DNA from: Prevotella pectinovora
Lineage (GTDB): Bacteria; Bacteroidota; Bacteroidia; Bacteroidales; Bacteroidaceae
DNA length: 64,000 bases
Assembly (NCBI RefSeq): GCF_000834015.1
Contig: NZ_JXQI01000071.1
Coordinates: 62,001 to 126,000 of the forward strand
Direction: 5' to 3'
Shown: in pieces, positions 33,485 to 43,225 of the stretch
Layout of the letters: the number at the start of each line of letters is the position of its first letter
Position numbering within the stretch: the stretch's first letter is position 1
Translations under genes and position numbers: made by a program
The notes under the pieces: model-generated
The model's database searches: none
Seen by the model: the letters and a program-made list of their open reading frames with translations, nothing else
What the model was told of the DNA's origin: nothing

Positions 33485-33925
33485 TTATTTTACTGGAATC
33501 TTCTCTACTCTTCTTTCGTGGCGTCCGCCCTCAAAAGGAGTCTTGAAGAATTCGTCCATTATTGTCTCAGCCAATTTGTTGGCGATGAAGCGACCTGGCA
33601 TAACGAGAACGTTAGCATTGTTGTGCTGACGGATCAAACCAGCCACTTCCTTGTCCCATGCAAGACCAGCGCGGATGCCCTGATGTTTGTTCAGTGTCAT
33701 CACCATTCCCTCGCCGCTGCCGCAGATAGCGATGCCAGGATAGCACTCGCCGCTCTCTACTGCCTCTGCCAGAGGATGAGCGAAATCAGGATAGTCACAA
33801 CTTGTGTCGCTGTATGTACCGAAGTCCTTATACTGATAACCTTTAGATTCCAGATACTGGATTACAAACTGCTTCAAAGGGAAACCTGCGTGGTCACATG
33901 CCACTCCAACTGTCTTTACTTCCAT
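33485..33925 (-). CDS. rpiB: Ribose 5-phosphate isomerase B
   Basis: A 146-residue RpiB/LacAB-family isomerase interconverting ribose 5-phosphate and ribulose 5-phosphate. Visible motifs are VACDHAGFPLK (residues 8-18), the DYPDFAHPLAEAV segment with its phosphate-contacting His, the catalytic cysteine in AICGSGEGM and the RHERRV C-terminal box. It is downstream of tkt on the same strand (223-bp gap), and both serve the non-oxidative pentose phosphate pathway that receives arabinose carbon from the operon upstream. Confidence 0.94.
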   Translation of the reverse strand: MEVKTVGVACDHAGFPLKQFVIQYLESKGYQYKDFGTYSDTSCDYPDFAHPLAEAVESGECYPGIAICGSGEGMVMTLNKHQGIRAGLAWDKEVAGLIRQHNNANVLVMPGRFIANKLAETIMDEFFKTPFEGGRHERRVEKIPVK

Positions 33926-33996
33926 AGTCGTAAGTTTTTTAAGGGTTATTATTTGCGTTTATAAGCTCAATGTTCTTGGCTTAGGGTTAGAGATGC

Positions 33997-34025
33997 GGAG
34001 GACTCCTTTTTTAGAGAAGTCCTCC
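33997..34025 (-). terminator. Hairpin between tkt and rpiB
   Basis: GGAGGACT pairs with AGTCCTCC around a 13-nt loop. There is no T run on the minus strand after it, so it may be a partial terminator or processing site rather than a full stop. Confidence 0.45.
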
Positions 34026-34148
34026 CGCGACTCCTATTTGTTTTTCTTCAATCCTTTATAGTCGGTCTGTCTGTCATCCTCTGTTCTCTGTCGCCGCCAT
34101 CGGCGGGAGAGGTAGGAGAGATACTTACAAGACCGCCGTTTTTTTTTC

Positions 34149-36164
34149 TTACTTCAAGAGTTCCTTCACCTGCTTGTATACATTCTCAGCAGTGTAGCCG
34201 AGTTTCTCGTCGAGCACCTTGTAAGGAGCAGAGAAACCGAAGCTTGGCATACCGAATACCTTGCCGTTGGCACCTACAAGGCCCTCAAGAGTTACAGGCA
34301 GACCGGCAGTCATACCGAAAATCTTGCTTCCTGCAGGCAGGATGCTCTCCTGATACTCCTTAGACTGAGTGCGGAACAGACCCTCGCTCGGTACGCTGAC
34401 AATACGGATCTTCACACCGTCCTTGCGCAGAAGTTCAGCACCTGCCACCAATGTAGACACCTCAGAACCGTCAGCAAGCAGGATAACGTCGAAGTCCTCA
34501 TCAGATCCAGCCACTACGTATGCACCCTTGCGAGCCTGCTCGTAGTCGTTGCCGGCAGGCAGTTTGGCAACATTCTGGCGAGAGAAGATGAGAGCAGTAG
34601 GAGTTTCCATGTTCTCCATTGCCATAGCCCAGCAAACGGTAGTCTCGTCGGCATCAGCAGGACGGAACACGCGAACGCTGTCCTTGCCGTGGTGGTTCTT
34701 CAGCTTCTCCATCAGGCGGATCTGTGCCTCCTGTTCAACAGGCTCATGAGTTGGTCCGTCCTCACCGACGCGGAATGCGTCGTGGGTCCAGATGAACTTG
34801 ATAGGCACCTCCATCAGCGCAGCCATACGTACGGCAGGCTTCATATAGTCAGAGAATACGAAGAATGTGCCGCAAGCCGGTATCACTCCACCGTGCAGAT
34901 ACATACCGATACACATGCACGCCATTGTCAGCTCGCTAACACCAGCCTGGAAGAATGCGCCGCTGAAGTCGCCGCGAACGATAGAGTGGGTCTTCTTCAG
35001 GAAACCGTCGGTCTTGTCGCTGTTAGACAGGTCTGCTGAAGAGCAAACCATGTTAGGAACCTGCTCAGCGAGAGCACCGAGACATGCTGCCGAAGCGGCA
35101 CGAGTGGCAGAACCCTCCTTCTGTGACACTACAGACCAGTCAACCTTAGGAGCGTTGCCGCTGAACCATTCCTTCATCAATTCAGCCTTTTCAGGATTAG
35201 CCTTAGCCCAAGCCTCTTCCTCGGCGTGACGCTCGGCAACGATCTTGCGAAGCTCCTCAGCGCGGTCAGCATAGAGCTTCTCCACCTCAGGGAATATAAC
35301 GAATGGGTTCTCAGGGTCGCCGCCGAGATTCTTGATGGTGTTTACGTAAGCCTCGCCGCCGAGAGGAGCACCGTGAGTCTTGATGCTGTGCTCATAGCTT
35401 GAGCCATCCTCCTTGAGTGCGCCCTTACCCATGATAGTCTTGCCGATGATAAGAGTAGGACGCTCCTCCTCTTTCTGTGCGTCGGTGAGAGCCTGGCGTA
35501 TAGCGTCTGGGTCGTTGCCGTCGATTGTCACCACGTTCCATCCCCAAGCCTTGTATTTGGCAGCGGTATCCTCGTTCATCACCACGTTGCACTCAGTAGA
35601 GAGCTGGATGTCGTTGGAGTCGTAGAACATAATGAGGTTGTTGAGTCCAAGGTTGCCGGCGATGCGTCCGACACCCTGTGATATCTCCTCCTGCACACCA
35701 CCGTCAGAGATGTATGCATAAATCTTGTGCTTGATGACTTCTGAACCGAGTTTTGCCTGGAGGAACTTCTCAGCCACAGCAGCACCGGCTGCAAAGGTGT
35801 GGCCCTGTCCGAGCGGACCGGATGTGTTCTCCACACCACGCTTCACGTCGCGCTCAGGGTGTCCTGGAGTAGGAGATTCCCACTGGCGGAACTGCTTCAG
35901 TTCGTCGATGGTGAATTTTCCCTGCAATGCGAGAGCGCTGTAGAGCATCGGTGACATGTGTCCTGGGTCGAGGAAGAAGCGGTCGCGACCTTCCCATGTG
36001 AGATTGTCCGGATCCCATACCATGAATTCAGAGAACAGCACATTGATGAAATCCGCTCCACCCATGGCTCCTCCCGGATGTCCCGATTTAGCTTTTTCTA
36101 CCATAGACGCAGCCAGGATGCGGATGTTGTCGGCTGCTCTGTTCATAATCTTCTTGTCGTTCAT
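34149..36164 (-). CDS. tkt: Transketolase
   Basis: A 671-residue thiamine-diphosphate enzyme of the pentose phosphate pathway. Landmarks include KSGHPGGAMGGAD (about 27-39), FFLDPGHMSPMLY, GPLGQGHTFAAG, the ThDP/metal motif beginning YISDGGVQEE (GDG replaced by SDG, as in many Bacteroidetes transketolases) and THDAFRVGEDGPTHEPVEQ in the pyrimidine-binding domain. Length is full. It has its own -7 box (36251-36258), so it need not depend on the arabinose operon, although it accepts the xylulose 5-phosphate made by it. Confidence 0.95.
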   Translation of the reverse strand: MNDKKIMNRAADNIRILAASMVEKAKSGHPGGAMGGADFINVLFSEFMVWDPDNLTWEGRDRFFLDPGHMSPMLYSALALQGKFTIDELKQFRQWESPTPGHPERDVKRGVENTSGPLGQGHTFAAGAAVAEKFLQAKLGSEVIKHKIYAYISDGGVQEEISQGVGRIAGNLGLNNLIMFYDSNDIQLSTECNVVMNEDTAAKYKAWGWNVVTIDGNDPDAIRQALTDAQKEEERPTLIIGKTIMGKGALKEDGSSYEHSIKTHGAPLGGEAYVNTIKNLGGDPENPFVIFPEVEKLYADRAEELRKIVAERHAEEEAWAKANPEKAELMKEWFSGNAPKVDWSVVSQKEGSATRAASAACLGALAEQVPNMVCSSADLSNSDKTDGFLKKTHSIVRGDFSGAFFQAGVSELTMACMCIGMYLHGGVIPACGTFFVFSDYMKPAVRMAALMEVPIKFIWTHDAFRVGEDGPTHEPVEQEAQIRLMEKLKNHHGKDSVRVFRPADADETTVCWAMAMENMETPTALIFSRQNVAKLPAGNDYEQARKGAYVVAGSDEDFDVILLADGSEVSTLVAGAELLRKDGVKIRIVSVPSEGLFRTQSKEYQESILPAGSKIFGMTAGLPVTLEGLVGANGKVFGMPSFGFSAPYKVLDEKLGYTAENVYKQVKELLK

Positions 36165-36250
36165 ATCGATTTATGTTTTGTAGTATTCTAAAAGACGATA
36201 TGTCTTTTATCCTTAATCGCCTTTAGTTAAACAAAGTTTTTCTTTTGTTG

Positions 36251-36258
36251 CAAAGATA
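36251..36258 (-). promoter_or_regulatory. -7 box for tkt
   Basis: TATCTTTG on the minus strand, 87 bp before the tkt start. Confidence 0.55.
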
Positions 36259-36301
36259 TATAAATATTTTGTTTTTGGCGAAGACTAAGGCGAATACTTT
36301 A

Positions 36302-37900
36302 TTATTTTTTTAATTTCACTGCTTCTTGCTCCACTGGCAGGCAGTTCTGGTATTCTTTTATGTACTCGTTGAAGCCTTCAACATCTTCTTTCGTAGGAGC
36401 GATTTCCACTCCGGTGTTACCGGCAAACACCTTCTTGTCGAGATAGTCGGCAAGGTTCATTTTGCTCTTGTTGTTCACCAGATAGCCGGCCAGCAGCGCG
36501 ATGCCCCATGCTCCGCCTTCGCCAGCCGTTTCCATTACAGAAATCGGAGAGTTGATGGCGGCAGCCAGTATACGCTGTCCCACGCCTGGGGTCTTGAAGA
36601 GTCCGCCGTGGCCAGTGATACGGTCCACTTTCACCTTCTCGTCGTTGAAAAGGATGTCGTTGCCTATCTTCAACACTCCCACTGAAGCGTACAGGTTGGC
36701 ACGCATGAAGTTGGCAAGGTTGAACTTGCTCTTTGCCGAGCGCATGAAGAGAGGCCTTCCGTCAGCCAGTCCTGTAACGGGTTCTCCCGAGATATAGTTG
36801 TATGCCATCAGTCCGCCGCAGTCGGCGTCGCCCTTGAGGGCATGGTTGTAGAGTTTGCCGAACACCTCGTTCATGTCCACCGGTATGCCCAGTAGTTCCT
36901 GATATTCCTTGAAGAGGTTCACCCATGCGTTGAGGTCAGAAGTACAGTTGTTGCAGTGTACCATTGCCACCGGACTGCCGTCAGGCGTCGTCACCATGTC
37001 GATCATCTCGTAAGGACGCGACAGGGCCTTCTCCAATACAATCATTGAGAACGATGATGTGCCAGCCGACACGTTGCCCGTGCGTTTCCTCACGGCATTG
37101 GTGGCCACCATTCCTGTTCCGGCGTCGCCCTCTGGCGGACACACCGGTGTGCCAGGCTTCAGATGACCGGAGATGTCGAGTCGTTTGGCACCTTCGGCAG
37201 TAAGAGTGCCGGCATCCTCTCCGGCAGAGAGCACCTGAGGCAAGATGTCGGTTATCTTCCAGTCGAAGCCGTAAGGTGACACGAGTTCATCAAACTTGCG
37301 TATCATCTCAGCGTCGTAGTTCTTGGTCTTGGAGTCGATAGGCAGCATGCCGGATGCGTCGCCCACTCCGAGCACTCTCTTGCCCGTTATCTGCCAGTGG
37401 ATATATCCGGCAAGGGTGGTGAGGAAGTTGATGTCGTTCACATGGTCCTCTTTGTTGAGTATTGCCTGATAGAGGTGGGAGATGCTCCATCGCAGAGGGA
37501 TGTTGAAGTGGAACAGTTCAGAGAGCTTGGCGGCAGCTTCCGCTGTGTTGGTGTTTCTCCATGTGCGGAAAGGGGCAAGTATCTCCTGCTTCTCGTTGAA
37601 TGCCATGTATCCGTGCATCATGGCGCTAACGCCGATGGCAGCCAACTGTTCTATCTCAACGTCGTATTTGGATATCACGTTGGCACGAAGGTCGGCGTAG
37701 CAGTTCTGCACACCGTTCCATATAGCCTCGATGCTGTAAGTCCACAGTCCGTCGATAAGCTGGTTCTCCCATTCGTGAGAGCCTTGGGCTATCGGGATGT
37801 TGTTCTCGTCGATGAGCACTGCCTTGATTCTCGTGGAACCGAATTCGATACCGAGAATAGCCTTGCCTTCTTGTATTGTAGCTTTAGGATTGTTTGTCAT
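36302..37900 (-). CDS. araB: FGGY-family ribulokinase of the arabinose operon
   Basis: A 532-residue carbohydrate kinase. The N-terminal ATPase part starts [18 protein letters not shown], with MMHGYMAF and WRNTNT; the C-terminal half has [23 protein letters not shown] and [19 protein letters not shown]. Membership of the FGGY family is clear; assignment as L-ribulokinase follows from its place with araA and araD, because the family also includes xylulokinase. The frame extends to 37957, but the ATG at 37900 has an AAGG ribosome-binding site and is closer to the domain start. It is the last gene of the arabinose operon, separated from araA by a copy of the dispersed repeat. Confidence 0.88.
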   Translation of the reverse strand: MTNNPKATIQEGKAILGIEFGSTRIKAVLIDENNIPIAQGSHEWENQLIDGLWTYSIEAIWNGVQNCYADLRANVISKYDVEIEQLAAIGVSAMMHGYMAFNEKQEILAPFRTWRNTNTAEAAAKLSELFHFNIPLRWSISHLYQAILNKEDHVNDINFLTTLAGYIHWQITGKRVLGVGDASGMLPIDSKTKNYDAEMIRKFDELVSPYGFDWKITDILPQVLSAGEDAGTLTAEGAKRLDISGHLKPGTPVCPPEGDAGTGMVATNAVRKRTGNVSAGTSSFSMIVLEKALSRPYEMIDMVTTPDGSPVAMVHCNNCTSDLNAWVNLFKEYQELLGIPVDMNEVFGKLYNHALKGDADCGGLMAYNYISGEPVTGLADGRPLFMRSAKSKFNLANFMRANLYASVGVLKIGNDILFNDEKVKVDRITGHGGLFKTPGVGQRILAAAINSPISVMETAGEGGAWGIALLAGYLVNNKSKMNLADYLDKKVFAGNTGVEIAPTKEDVEGFNEYIKEYQNCLPVEQEAVKLKK

Positions 37901-37958
37901 TACCTTATTATATATATCAGTGTTAATGTTCTTGTCTGCTGTAATAGTATGGACCAAT

Positions 37959-38148
37959 TATCCCCAATCGGTCATTAGGGCTTGCTTGGATTTTGAGTTT
38001 TTAGAAGAGGGGATTTTGTTTGGCTTTTAATGAGTAATAGCGAGCTATTGCGAATTAAAAACAAGCAAAAGACACCTTATAACAAGCAAAATACTGCAAG
38101 CAGTTGTAAAATATTACATTAAACGGCCTAATGACCGATTGGGGATTA
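37959..38148 (-). repeat. Dispersed ~190-bp intergenic repeat, copy 3
   Basis: A complete copy in inverted orientation. Its ends, ATTATCCCCAATCGGTCATT and the right-hand inverse reading ATAATCCCCAATCGGTCATT, are almost perfect inverted repeats of about 23 bp. It contains the AATAGC-GA-GCTATT hairpin. It lies between araA and araB, inside an operon, so a transcript must read through its hairpins. Confidence 0.88.
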
Positions 38149-38204
38149 TGATTGTAGGACAACTCTACATGTTTCGAGCTGTCCTACATTCATAATCAGA
38201 TTTA

Positions 38205-39755
38205 TTATCTCAATGCCTTGTTCAGCATGTAATACACTTCGTTGATGCGGAGGTCTCTCTTTACGCTTTCGAATGTGGAGTCCTTGTCGATATGCAGATA
38301 TTCGATGTCGAGCATCTCAGCATAGTCCTCCCAATACTCCGGTGTGATGTCGTAGGAGAAGCAGCTGTGGTGAGTGCCGCCGGCGAGAATCCACGAACCG
38401 GCACCGATCTCGAAGTTAGGCTGTGGAATCCACAGGGCGTTGGCAACAGGGAGCTTAGGCAGTGGTTTCGGTTTGATGCAGTGTACATCGTTGACGATGA
38501 GTCTGAAGCGGTTGCCCATGTCGACTACCGTTGCCGTAACGCCGTCGCCAACCTTTGAGTTGAACACGAGGCGGGCTGTCTGCTGCTTGCGTATGCCGAT
38601 GCCGAGGTGGTGTACCTCAAGGCGTACTGGCTCGTCGTCGACAGCTATGAGAGGACAAACCTCGAGCATGTGGCTCTGGAGCAGTGAAGAGTTCTCTCCA
38701 TCGAAGTTCAGTGTGTAGTCCTCGAGGAACGAGCATCCCGTAGGCATACCCTGAGTCATATACCAGAGAGTGCGGTAGAGGGCAGCCGACTTCCAGTCGC
38801 CTTCGGCGCCGAAGCCATATCCCTCAGCCATGAGTCGCTGTGATGCGAGGCCCGGAATCTGGTCGAATCCTACGAAGTCGTCGGCATCAGGGTCGCCCCA
38901 TGAACCGAGGTCGTCGAAGTTTGTTGTGAATCCCTTTGCACCCTTCGCCTTGAGACAGGCACGGATGGCAAGTTCTGCGCGTGCGGCATTCCATATCTTC
39001 TTCTTTCCGATTTCCTCGCCAGCCTCGCAAGGCACGATTTTGTATAGCTTGTGGTATTCCTCCACCAATGCGTCGACATCGGCAGGGGCAACCTGCTTCC
39101 AGTATTCCATCAGCTCAGACACGCAGCAGTAGTCCACGTGGTAACCGAGAACCTGCTCAGCGCTGACCTTGTCGCCGTCGGTCACGGCAACGTTGTTCAT
39201 CTGGTCTCCGAAACGAATGATAAGCATGTCTTTGGCGTCGGCAACGGCGGCGGCGACACGAGCCCATACGGCGATGTGTTCCTGTGTCTTCTTCTCCTTC
39301 CAGTATCCCACAACCACTTTGCGTGGTTTGCGCAGACGTGAGCAGATATGTCCGAACTCGCGGTCGCCGTGGGCGCTCTGGTTCAGGTTCATGAAGTCCA
39401 TGTCCATCGTGTCCCAAGGAATCTCCTGGTTGTATTGTGTGTGCAGATGGAGCAGAGGTTTGTGCAGCATCTGCAGTCCGTGTATCCACATCTTGGCTGG
39501 CGAGAAGGTGTGCATCCATGTTATCACGCCCACACATTTCTCCTCGTTGTTGGCAGCCATCATGATAGATGCCACTTCCTTGTCAGAGTTTGCTGTTCCT
39601 TTATAAACCACCTTTATCGGGATGATACCCGACTTGTTCAATCCGTCGACCATCTCCTGTGAGTGACCGTCAACAATCTTTACTGTCTCGCCTCCGTAGA
39701 GGAGCTGTGCTCCAGTAATCCACCAGAGTTCCAAATTCTCAAATGCCTTGATCAT
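38205..39755 (-). CDS. araA: L-arabinose isomerase
   Basis: A 516-residue enzyme converting L-arabinose to L-ribulose. It begins ENLELWWITGAQLLYGGE and shows the family blocks GVITWMHTFSPAKMWI, LHLHTQYNQEIPWDTMDMDF, NLNQSAHGDREFGHI, IIRFGDQMNNVAVTDGDK and the C-terminal GTHHSCFSYDI. The manganese-binding glutamate and histidine positions fall in these blocks. Length is normal (about 500). It is flanked by araD upstream and araB downstream, the order typical of Bacteroidales. Confidence 0.97.
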   Translation of the reverse strand: MIKAFENLELWWITGAQLLYGGETVKIVDGHSQEMVDGLNKSGIIPIKVVYKGTANSDKEVASIMMAANNEEKCVGVITWMHTFSPAKMWIHGLQMLHKPLLHLHTQYNQEIPWDTMDMDFMNLNQSAHGDREFGHICSRLRKPRKVVVGYWKEKKTQEHIAVWARVAAAVADAKDMLIIRFGDQMNNVAVTDGDKVSAEQVLGYHVDYCCVSELMEYWKQVAPADVDALVEEYHKLYKIVPCEAGEEIGKKKIWNAARAELAIRACLKAKGAKGFTTNFDDLGSWGDPDADDFVGFDQIPGLASQRLMAEGYGFGAEGDWKSAALYRTLWYMTQGMPTGCSFLEDYTLNFDGENSSLLQSHMLEVCPLIAVDDEPVRLEVHHLGIGIRKQQTARLVFNSKVGDGVTATVVDMGNRFRLIVNDVHCIKPKPLPKLPVANALWIPQPNFEIGAGSWILAGGTHHSCFSYDITPEYWEDYAEMLDIEYLHIDKDSTFESVKRDLRINEVYYMLNKALR

Positions 39756-39849
39756 TGTTTCGTAGTTGTTTCTTCTTTAGTTATGTTATTATCTCCAGAC
39801 GGTCATCAGACCATTCATAATGACCGGTTGGAATTCTGATCCTTCCGGA

Positions 39850-40542
39850 TTATTTTTTCTTTTGTCCGTAATAAGCGTTCGGACCGTGTTTGCGGTTGAA
39901 ATGTTTCTCTATCAACAGAGGGTTCATAGTGGTCTCAGGGTTCACGCTGAATGCCACGAAAGCCATCTTTGCCACCTGTTCCATCACTACGGAGTTGTAT
40001 ACAGCCTCGTCAGCATCCTTTCCCCATGAGAACGGACCGTGGTTTTTCACCAGCACGCCCGGCGTATGTACGTAGTTGATGTCTTTGAAACGGTTCACTA
40101 TAACCACTCCCGTTTCTTTCTCGTATTCAGCCATCTGGTCTGCCGTCATGTCCCCGGTGCATGGTATGCAGTCGTGGAAATAGTCGGCGTGTGTCGTTCC
40201 GATGTTCGGAATGTCCTTTCCTGCCTGTGCCCATGCCGTGGCATAAGTGGAGTGGGTGTGCACGATACCTCCGATTTCGGGAAAGGCACGATAGAGCACG
40301 AGGTGAGTAGGAGTGTCAGAAGACGGATTAAGATCGCCTTCCACCACTTTGCCCGTGTTCAGGTCAACCACCACCATGTCAGACGCCTTCATGTTGTCGT
40401 ATGACACGCCCGAAGGCTTGATTACCACGAGACCTTTCTCGCGGTCGATGCCAGAGACGTTGCCCCAGGTGAAAATCACGAGATTGTGTTTCACGAGGTC
40501 GAGGTTGGCACGGAATACTTTTTCTTTCAGTTCTTCTAACAT
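39850..40542 (-). CDS. araD: L-ribulose-5-phosphate 4-epimerase
   Basis: A 230-residue class II aldolase/epimerase converting L-ribulose 5-phosphate to D-xylulose 5-phosphate. Features: [20 protein letters not shown] near residue 24, [19 protein letters not shown], the zinc ligands in [12 protein letters not shown] and the [14 protein letters not shown] segment. The product enters the pentose phosphate pathway via tkt. It lies between araR-like and araA genes; an imperfect GGTCAT hairpin occupies the 94-bp gap before araA. Confidence 0.96.
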   Translation of the reverse strand: MLEELKEKVFRANLDLVKHNLVIFTWGNVSGIDREKGLVVIKPSGVSYDNMKASDMVVVDLNTGKVVEGDLNPSSDTPTHLVLYRAFPEIGGIVHTHSTYATAWAQAGKDIPNIGTTHADYFHDCIPCTGDMTADQMAEYEKETGVVIVNRFKDINYVHTPGVLVKNHGPFSWGKDADEAVYNSVVMEQVAKMAFVAFSVNPETTMNPLLIEKHFNRKHGPNAYYGQKKK

Positions 40543-40562
40543 AATATCTTGATATGTGTTTG

Positions 40563-40622
40563 ATGGCCGGTCCTTGTGTCCGGATTCAGTCCTTAAGCCT
40601 CCAGACTTTCAGGACCGGCCAT
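40563..40622 (-). other. Intra-operon hairpin upstream of araD
   Basis: ATGGCCGGTCCT (40563-40574) and AGGACCGGCCAT (40611-40622) are a perfect 12-bp inverted repeat with a 36-nt loop, between the NUDIX regulator gene and araD. There is no T run, so attenuation or mRNA processing is more likely than full termination. Confidence 0.6.
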
Positions 40623-40632
40623 GTTGTTGTCA

Positions 40633-41310
40633 TTAGAGTTTGAAATAAGGATCGTCGTCATACGCCTCTTTGTTGAAGCAATACAATGCCGCACCGCGTT
40701 TCGACGTTATCTTGTCGATCTTGTCAGTCTTCTCGATGAAGTCGATTGTCTTGATCTTCTTTCTGAAGTTGCGCTTGTCGATTTCCTCGCCGAGGATAGC
40801 CTCGTAAACGTGTTGCAGCTGCGTCAGCGTGAAGAGTTCTGGGAGCAGGTTGAAGCTCAGAGGCTCTGTGGAAATGCGGCGGCGGAGCAGGTTGATGGCT
40901 TTTCTCACCATTTCGTTGTGGTCGGAATAGAGTCTTGGCATCTTCTCCACATCGATCCACTTCAGCTGGTGCTTCTCGCGTAGCTCGTTGTCGTAGTCTT
41001 TCACATTGATGAGTGCACAGTATGCCACGGAGATGACCCTTTCGCCCGGGTCACGGTTTACGGCACCGAAGGCACCCACCTGTTTCATATACAGATTGTC
41101 GAGACCGGTGAGATCTCTCAGCGTGCGGTTGGCAGCATCGTCGAGACTCTCGTTCTCCTTCACGAATCCACCGTAGAGCGACCATTCGCCGCGGCCCGGA
41201 TCCATTCTCCTGTTTCCGATGAGCAGTTTCAACTTGTTTGCTTCAAATCCGAAGATTATGCAGTCTACCGACACATACACCTTGGAGTGTTCTTTATAAA
41301 AGTCAGTCAT
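40633..41310 (-). CDS. NUDIX-type arabinose regulator (AraR-like)
   Basis: A 225-residue protein with an N-terminal NUDIX-like domain (about 1-140) and a C-terminal winged helix (about 150-225), the architecture of the NrtR/AraR regulators of Bacteroidetes. The NUDIX box is degenerate: GGFVKENESLDDAANRTLRD keeps the first glutamate and arginine but lacks the REUxEE glutamates, as expected of a sensor that binds but does not hydrolyse its ligand. Its place inside the operon with araD, araA, araB and the symporter matches the Bacteroides thetaiotaomicron arabinose locus, where such a protein is the arabinose-responsive repressor. Confidence 0.88.
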   Translation of the reverse strand: MTDFYKEHSKVYVSVDCIIFGFEANKLKLLIGNRRMDPGRGEWSLYGGFVKENESLDDAANRTLRDLTGLDNLYMKQVGAFGAVNRDPGERVISVAYCALINVKDYDNELREKHQLKWIDVEKMPRLYSDHNEMVRKAINLLRRRISTEPLSFNLLPELFTLTQLQHVYEAILGEEIDKRNFRKKIKTIDFIEKTDKIDKITSKRGAALYCFNKEAYDDDPYFKL

Positions 41311-41377
41311 TAGGTATTATTATTTAGGTTTTTATAGTTATTCTTTATGTCGTGTGTCATTGTCAGGGGCGTCTTTT

Positions 41378-43060
41378 TTACCAGAAGTAGATGTAGAATG
41401 CCACTGTGATGGCAAGGATTATAACACTGTGGATCACATCCCACTTCGTCCAGCTTGCCCTTGTGGCAGCCCTCTGCTCAGGTGTGGAAGTGCCGAACAC
41501 CAGTCCGCGTATCTTGTCTTCAGTAGGCGCAGGAGTCATGAGGCTCACTACCACTACAACCAGACAGCACACGATGAGCATCACACCGCAGAAGTACAGC
41601 CAGTTGAAATCGAAGAACACAGTCTTGAACCAGTTGTCTGACGCATCAGTTACATTACTGTAGTATACCTTTGCGCCGAGTCTTGTCAGACCGATTATGA
41701 TGCCAGCCAGGAGTCCCCACATACCGCCTTTGGCAGTGGCACGCTTCCAGCATATTCCAAGAAGGAATGCCGCTGCGATGCCAGGAGCGAGAACGCTCTG
41801 CACGTCCTGAAGGTAATTGTACAACACGTTGCCCACACTTCTCATGATAGGAATCCACAGGATACCGAGAATCACGATTACAACAGTGGCGATCTGTCCG
41901 ATGCGTACGAGAGATTTCTCTGATGTCTGCGGACGGAGACGCTTGTAGAAGTCGATGGTGAAGAGCATTGCCGAAGAGTTGAACAGCGAAGCCAGCGAAC
42001 TCATCAATGCTGCGAGGATACCGCAAACCACGAGTCCCTTGAATCCTGCCGGCAGCAGTTTAGCCACGAGGGTAGGGAAGGCAGCATCGCTTATAGCCAC
42101 GCCGTTGGCGTCAACGGGGAGGAATGCGCCACCGCTCTTCACGTTAAGTGCGTAGGCAATCATTCCAGGGATGAGGAAGATGAACACAGGGAGCAACTTC
42201 AGGTATGCACCGAAGATAGTACCGCGGCGGGCCTCCTTCTCATTCTTTCCCGACAGCACACGCTGCACGATGAACTGGTCGGTACACCAATACCAGAAAC
42301 CGATTACGGCACTGCCCACAAGGGCTCCGAGCCAAGGATATTGCGGATCGCGCAGGTCGCGCATCAGGTCGGTCATCTTGTCGCCATATTCGTTTACAGG
42401 CTCAGCAGAACAGATCTGCATCACCTGGTCCCAGCCGCCCACGGCCTTCAGTCCGAGCACGAGGATGATGATGGAACCGAGCAGAAGGATAGGAGTCTGC
42501 AACACCGAAGTATAGAGCACGCTCTTCATACCGCCGAAAATGGTATAGAGAGCAGTGATAAGCACCAGTCCGATGGCAGCGATCCAGAAGAAGTCGATGC
42601 CCCACAGTTCCTTGATGCCGAACACCTGCTGGAACACGAGACCACCGGCATATACCGTCACGGCAACCTTGGTGAGCACGTAGCTGATGAGCGAAATCAC
42701 CGACAGTATCGTGCGACTCTCCTTGTTGTATCGTCTCTCCAGGAATTCAGGCATGGTGTAAACCATAGAACGGGTATAGAATGGCACGAACACCCATCCC
42801 AGAATAAGTATCATCCATCCCTGTATCTCCCAGTGTGCCATTGCCATTCCTGACGATGCTCCGGCACCGGCGAGACCTATGAGGTGCTCCGAACCGATGT
42901 TCGACGCAAAGATCGACGCTCCGATGGCAATCCATGTGGCGTCGCGTCCGCCGAGAAAATAATCTGCAGAGTCGTTGTTCTTCTTGCTCACGACCCATAC
43001 CACGATTCCTATTAAGGCAAGGCAAAACAGCCCAATTACCAGCCAGTCATATAATTCCAT
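41378..43060 (-). CDS. Sodium:solute symporter of the arabinose operon
   Basis: A 560-residue SSS-family transporter with about 13-14 membrane helices. Family features include GRDATWIAIGASIFASNIGSEH in the first helices (sodium site region), PEFLERRYNKESR, GMKSVLYTSVLQT and SSLASLFNSSAMLFTIDFYK. The operon suggests L-arabinose as the sugar; Bacteroidetes arabinose operons carry such a symporter at this position. It follows a galM-type epimerase gene and precedes the NUDIX regulator. Confidence 0.92.
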   Translation of the reverse strand: MELYDWLVIGLFCLALIGIVVWVVSKKNNDSADYFLGGRDATWIAIGASIFASNIGSEHLIGLAGAGASSGMAMAHWEIQGWMILILGWVFVPFYTRSMVYTMPEFLERRYNKESRTILSVISLISYVLTKVAVTVYAGGLVFQQVFGIKELWGIDFFWIAAIGLVLITALYTIFGGMKSVLYTSVLQTPILLLGSIIILVLGLKAVGGWDQVMQICSAEPVNEYGDKMTDLMRDLRDPQYPWLGALVGSAVIGFWYWCTDQFIVQRVLSGKNEKEARRGTIFGAYLKLLPVFIFLIPGMIAYALNVKSGGAFLPVDANGVAISDAAFPTLVAKLLPAGFKGLVVCGILAALMSSLASLFNSSAMLFTIDFYKRLRPQTSEKSLVRIGQIATVVIVILGILWIPIMRSVGNVLYNYLQDVQSVLAPGIAAAFLLGICWKRATAKGGMWGLLAGIIIGLTRLGAKVYYSNVTDASDNWFKTVFFDFNWLYFCGVMLIVCCLVVVVVSLMTPAPTEDKIRGLVFGTSTPEQRAATRASWTKWDVIHSVIILAITVAFYIYFW

Positions 43061-43225
43061 ATTAGTTTATTTATTTAGTTAGTAGTTTTGTTTTTTTTGT
43101 TAATTGTTGTTGCGGATATCACTCCGCTTAGGTCTTAACCTCCAAACGGCTATTGGAACGCTTGATGTTGCAGTTCCAAAAGAGTTTGCCGTCTTTGGTC
43201 AGTGGCAGATTCTCTCAATCCCCAT

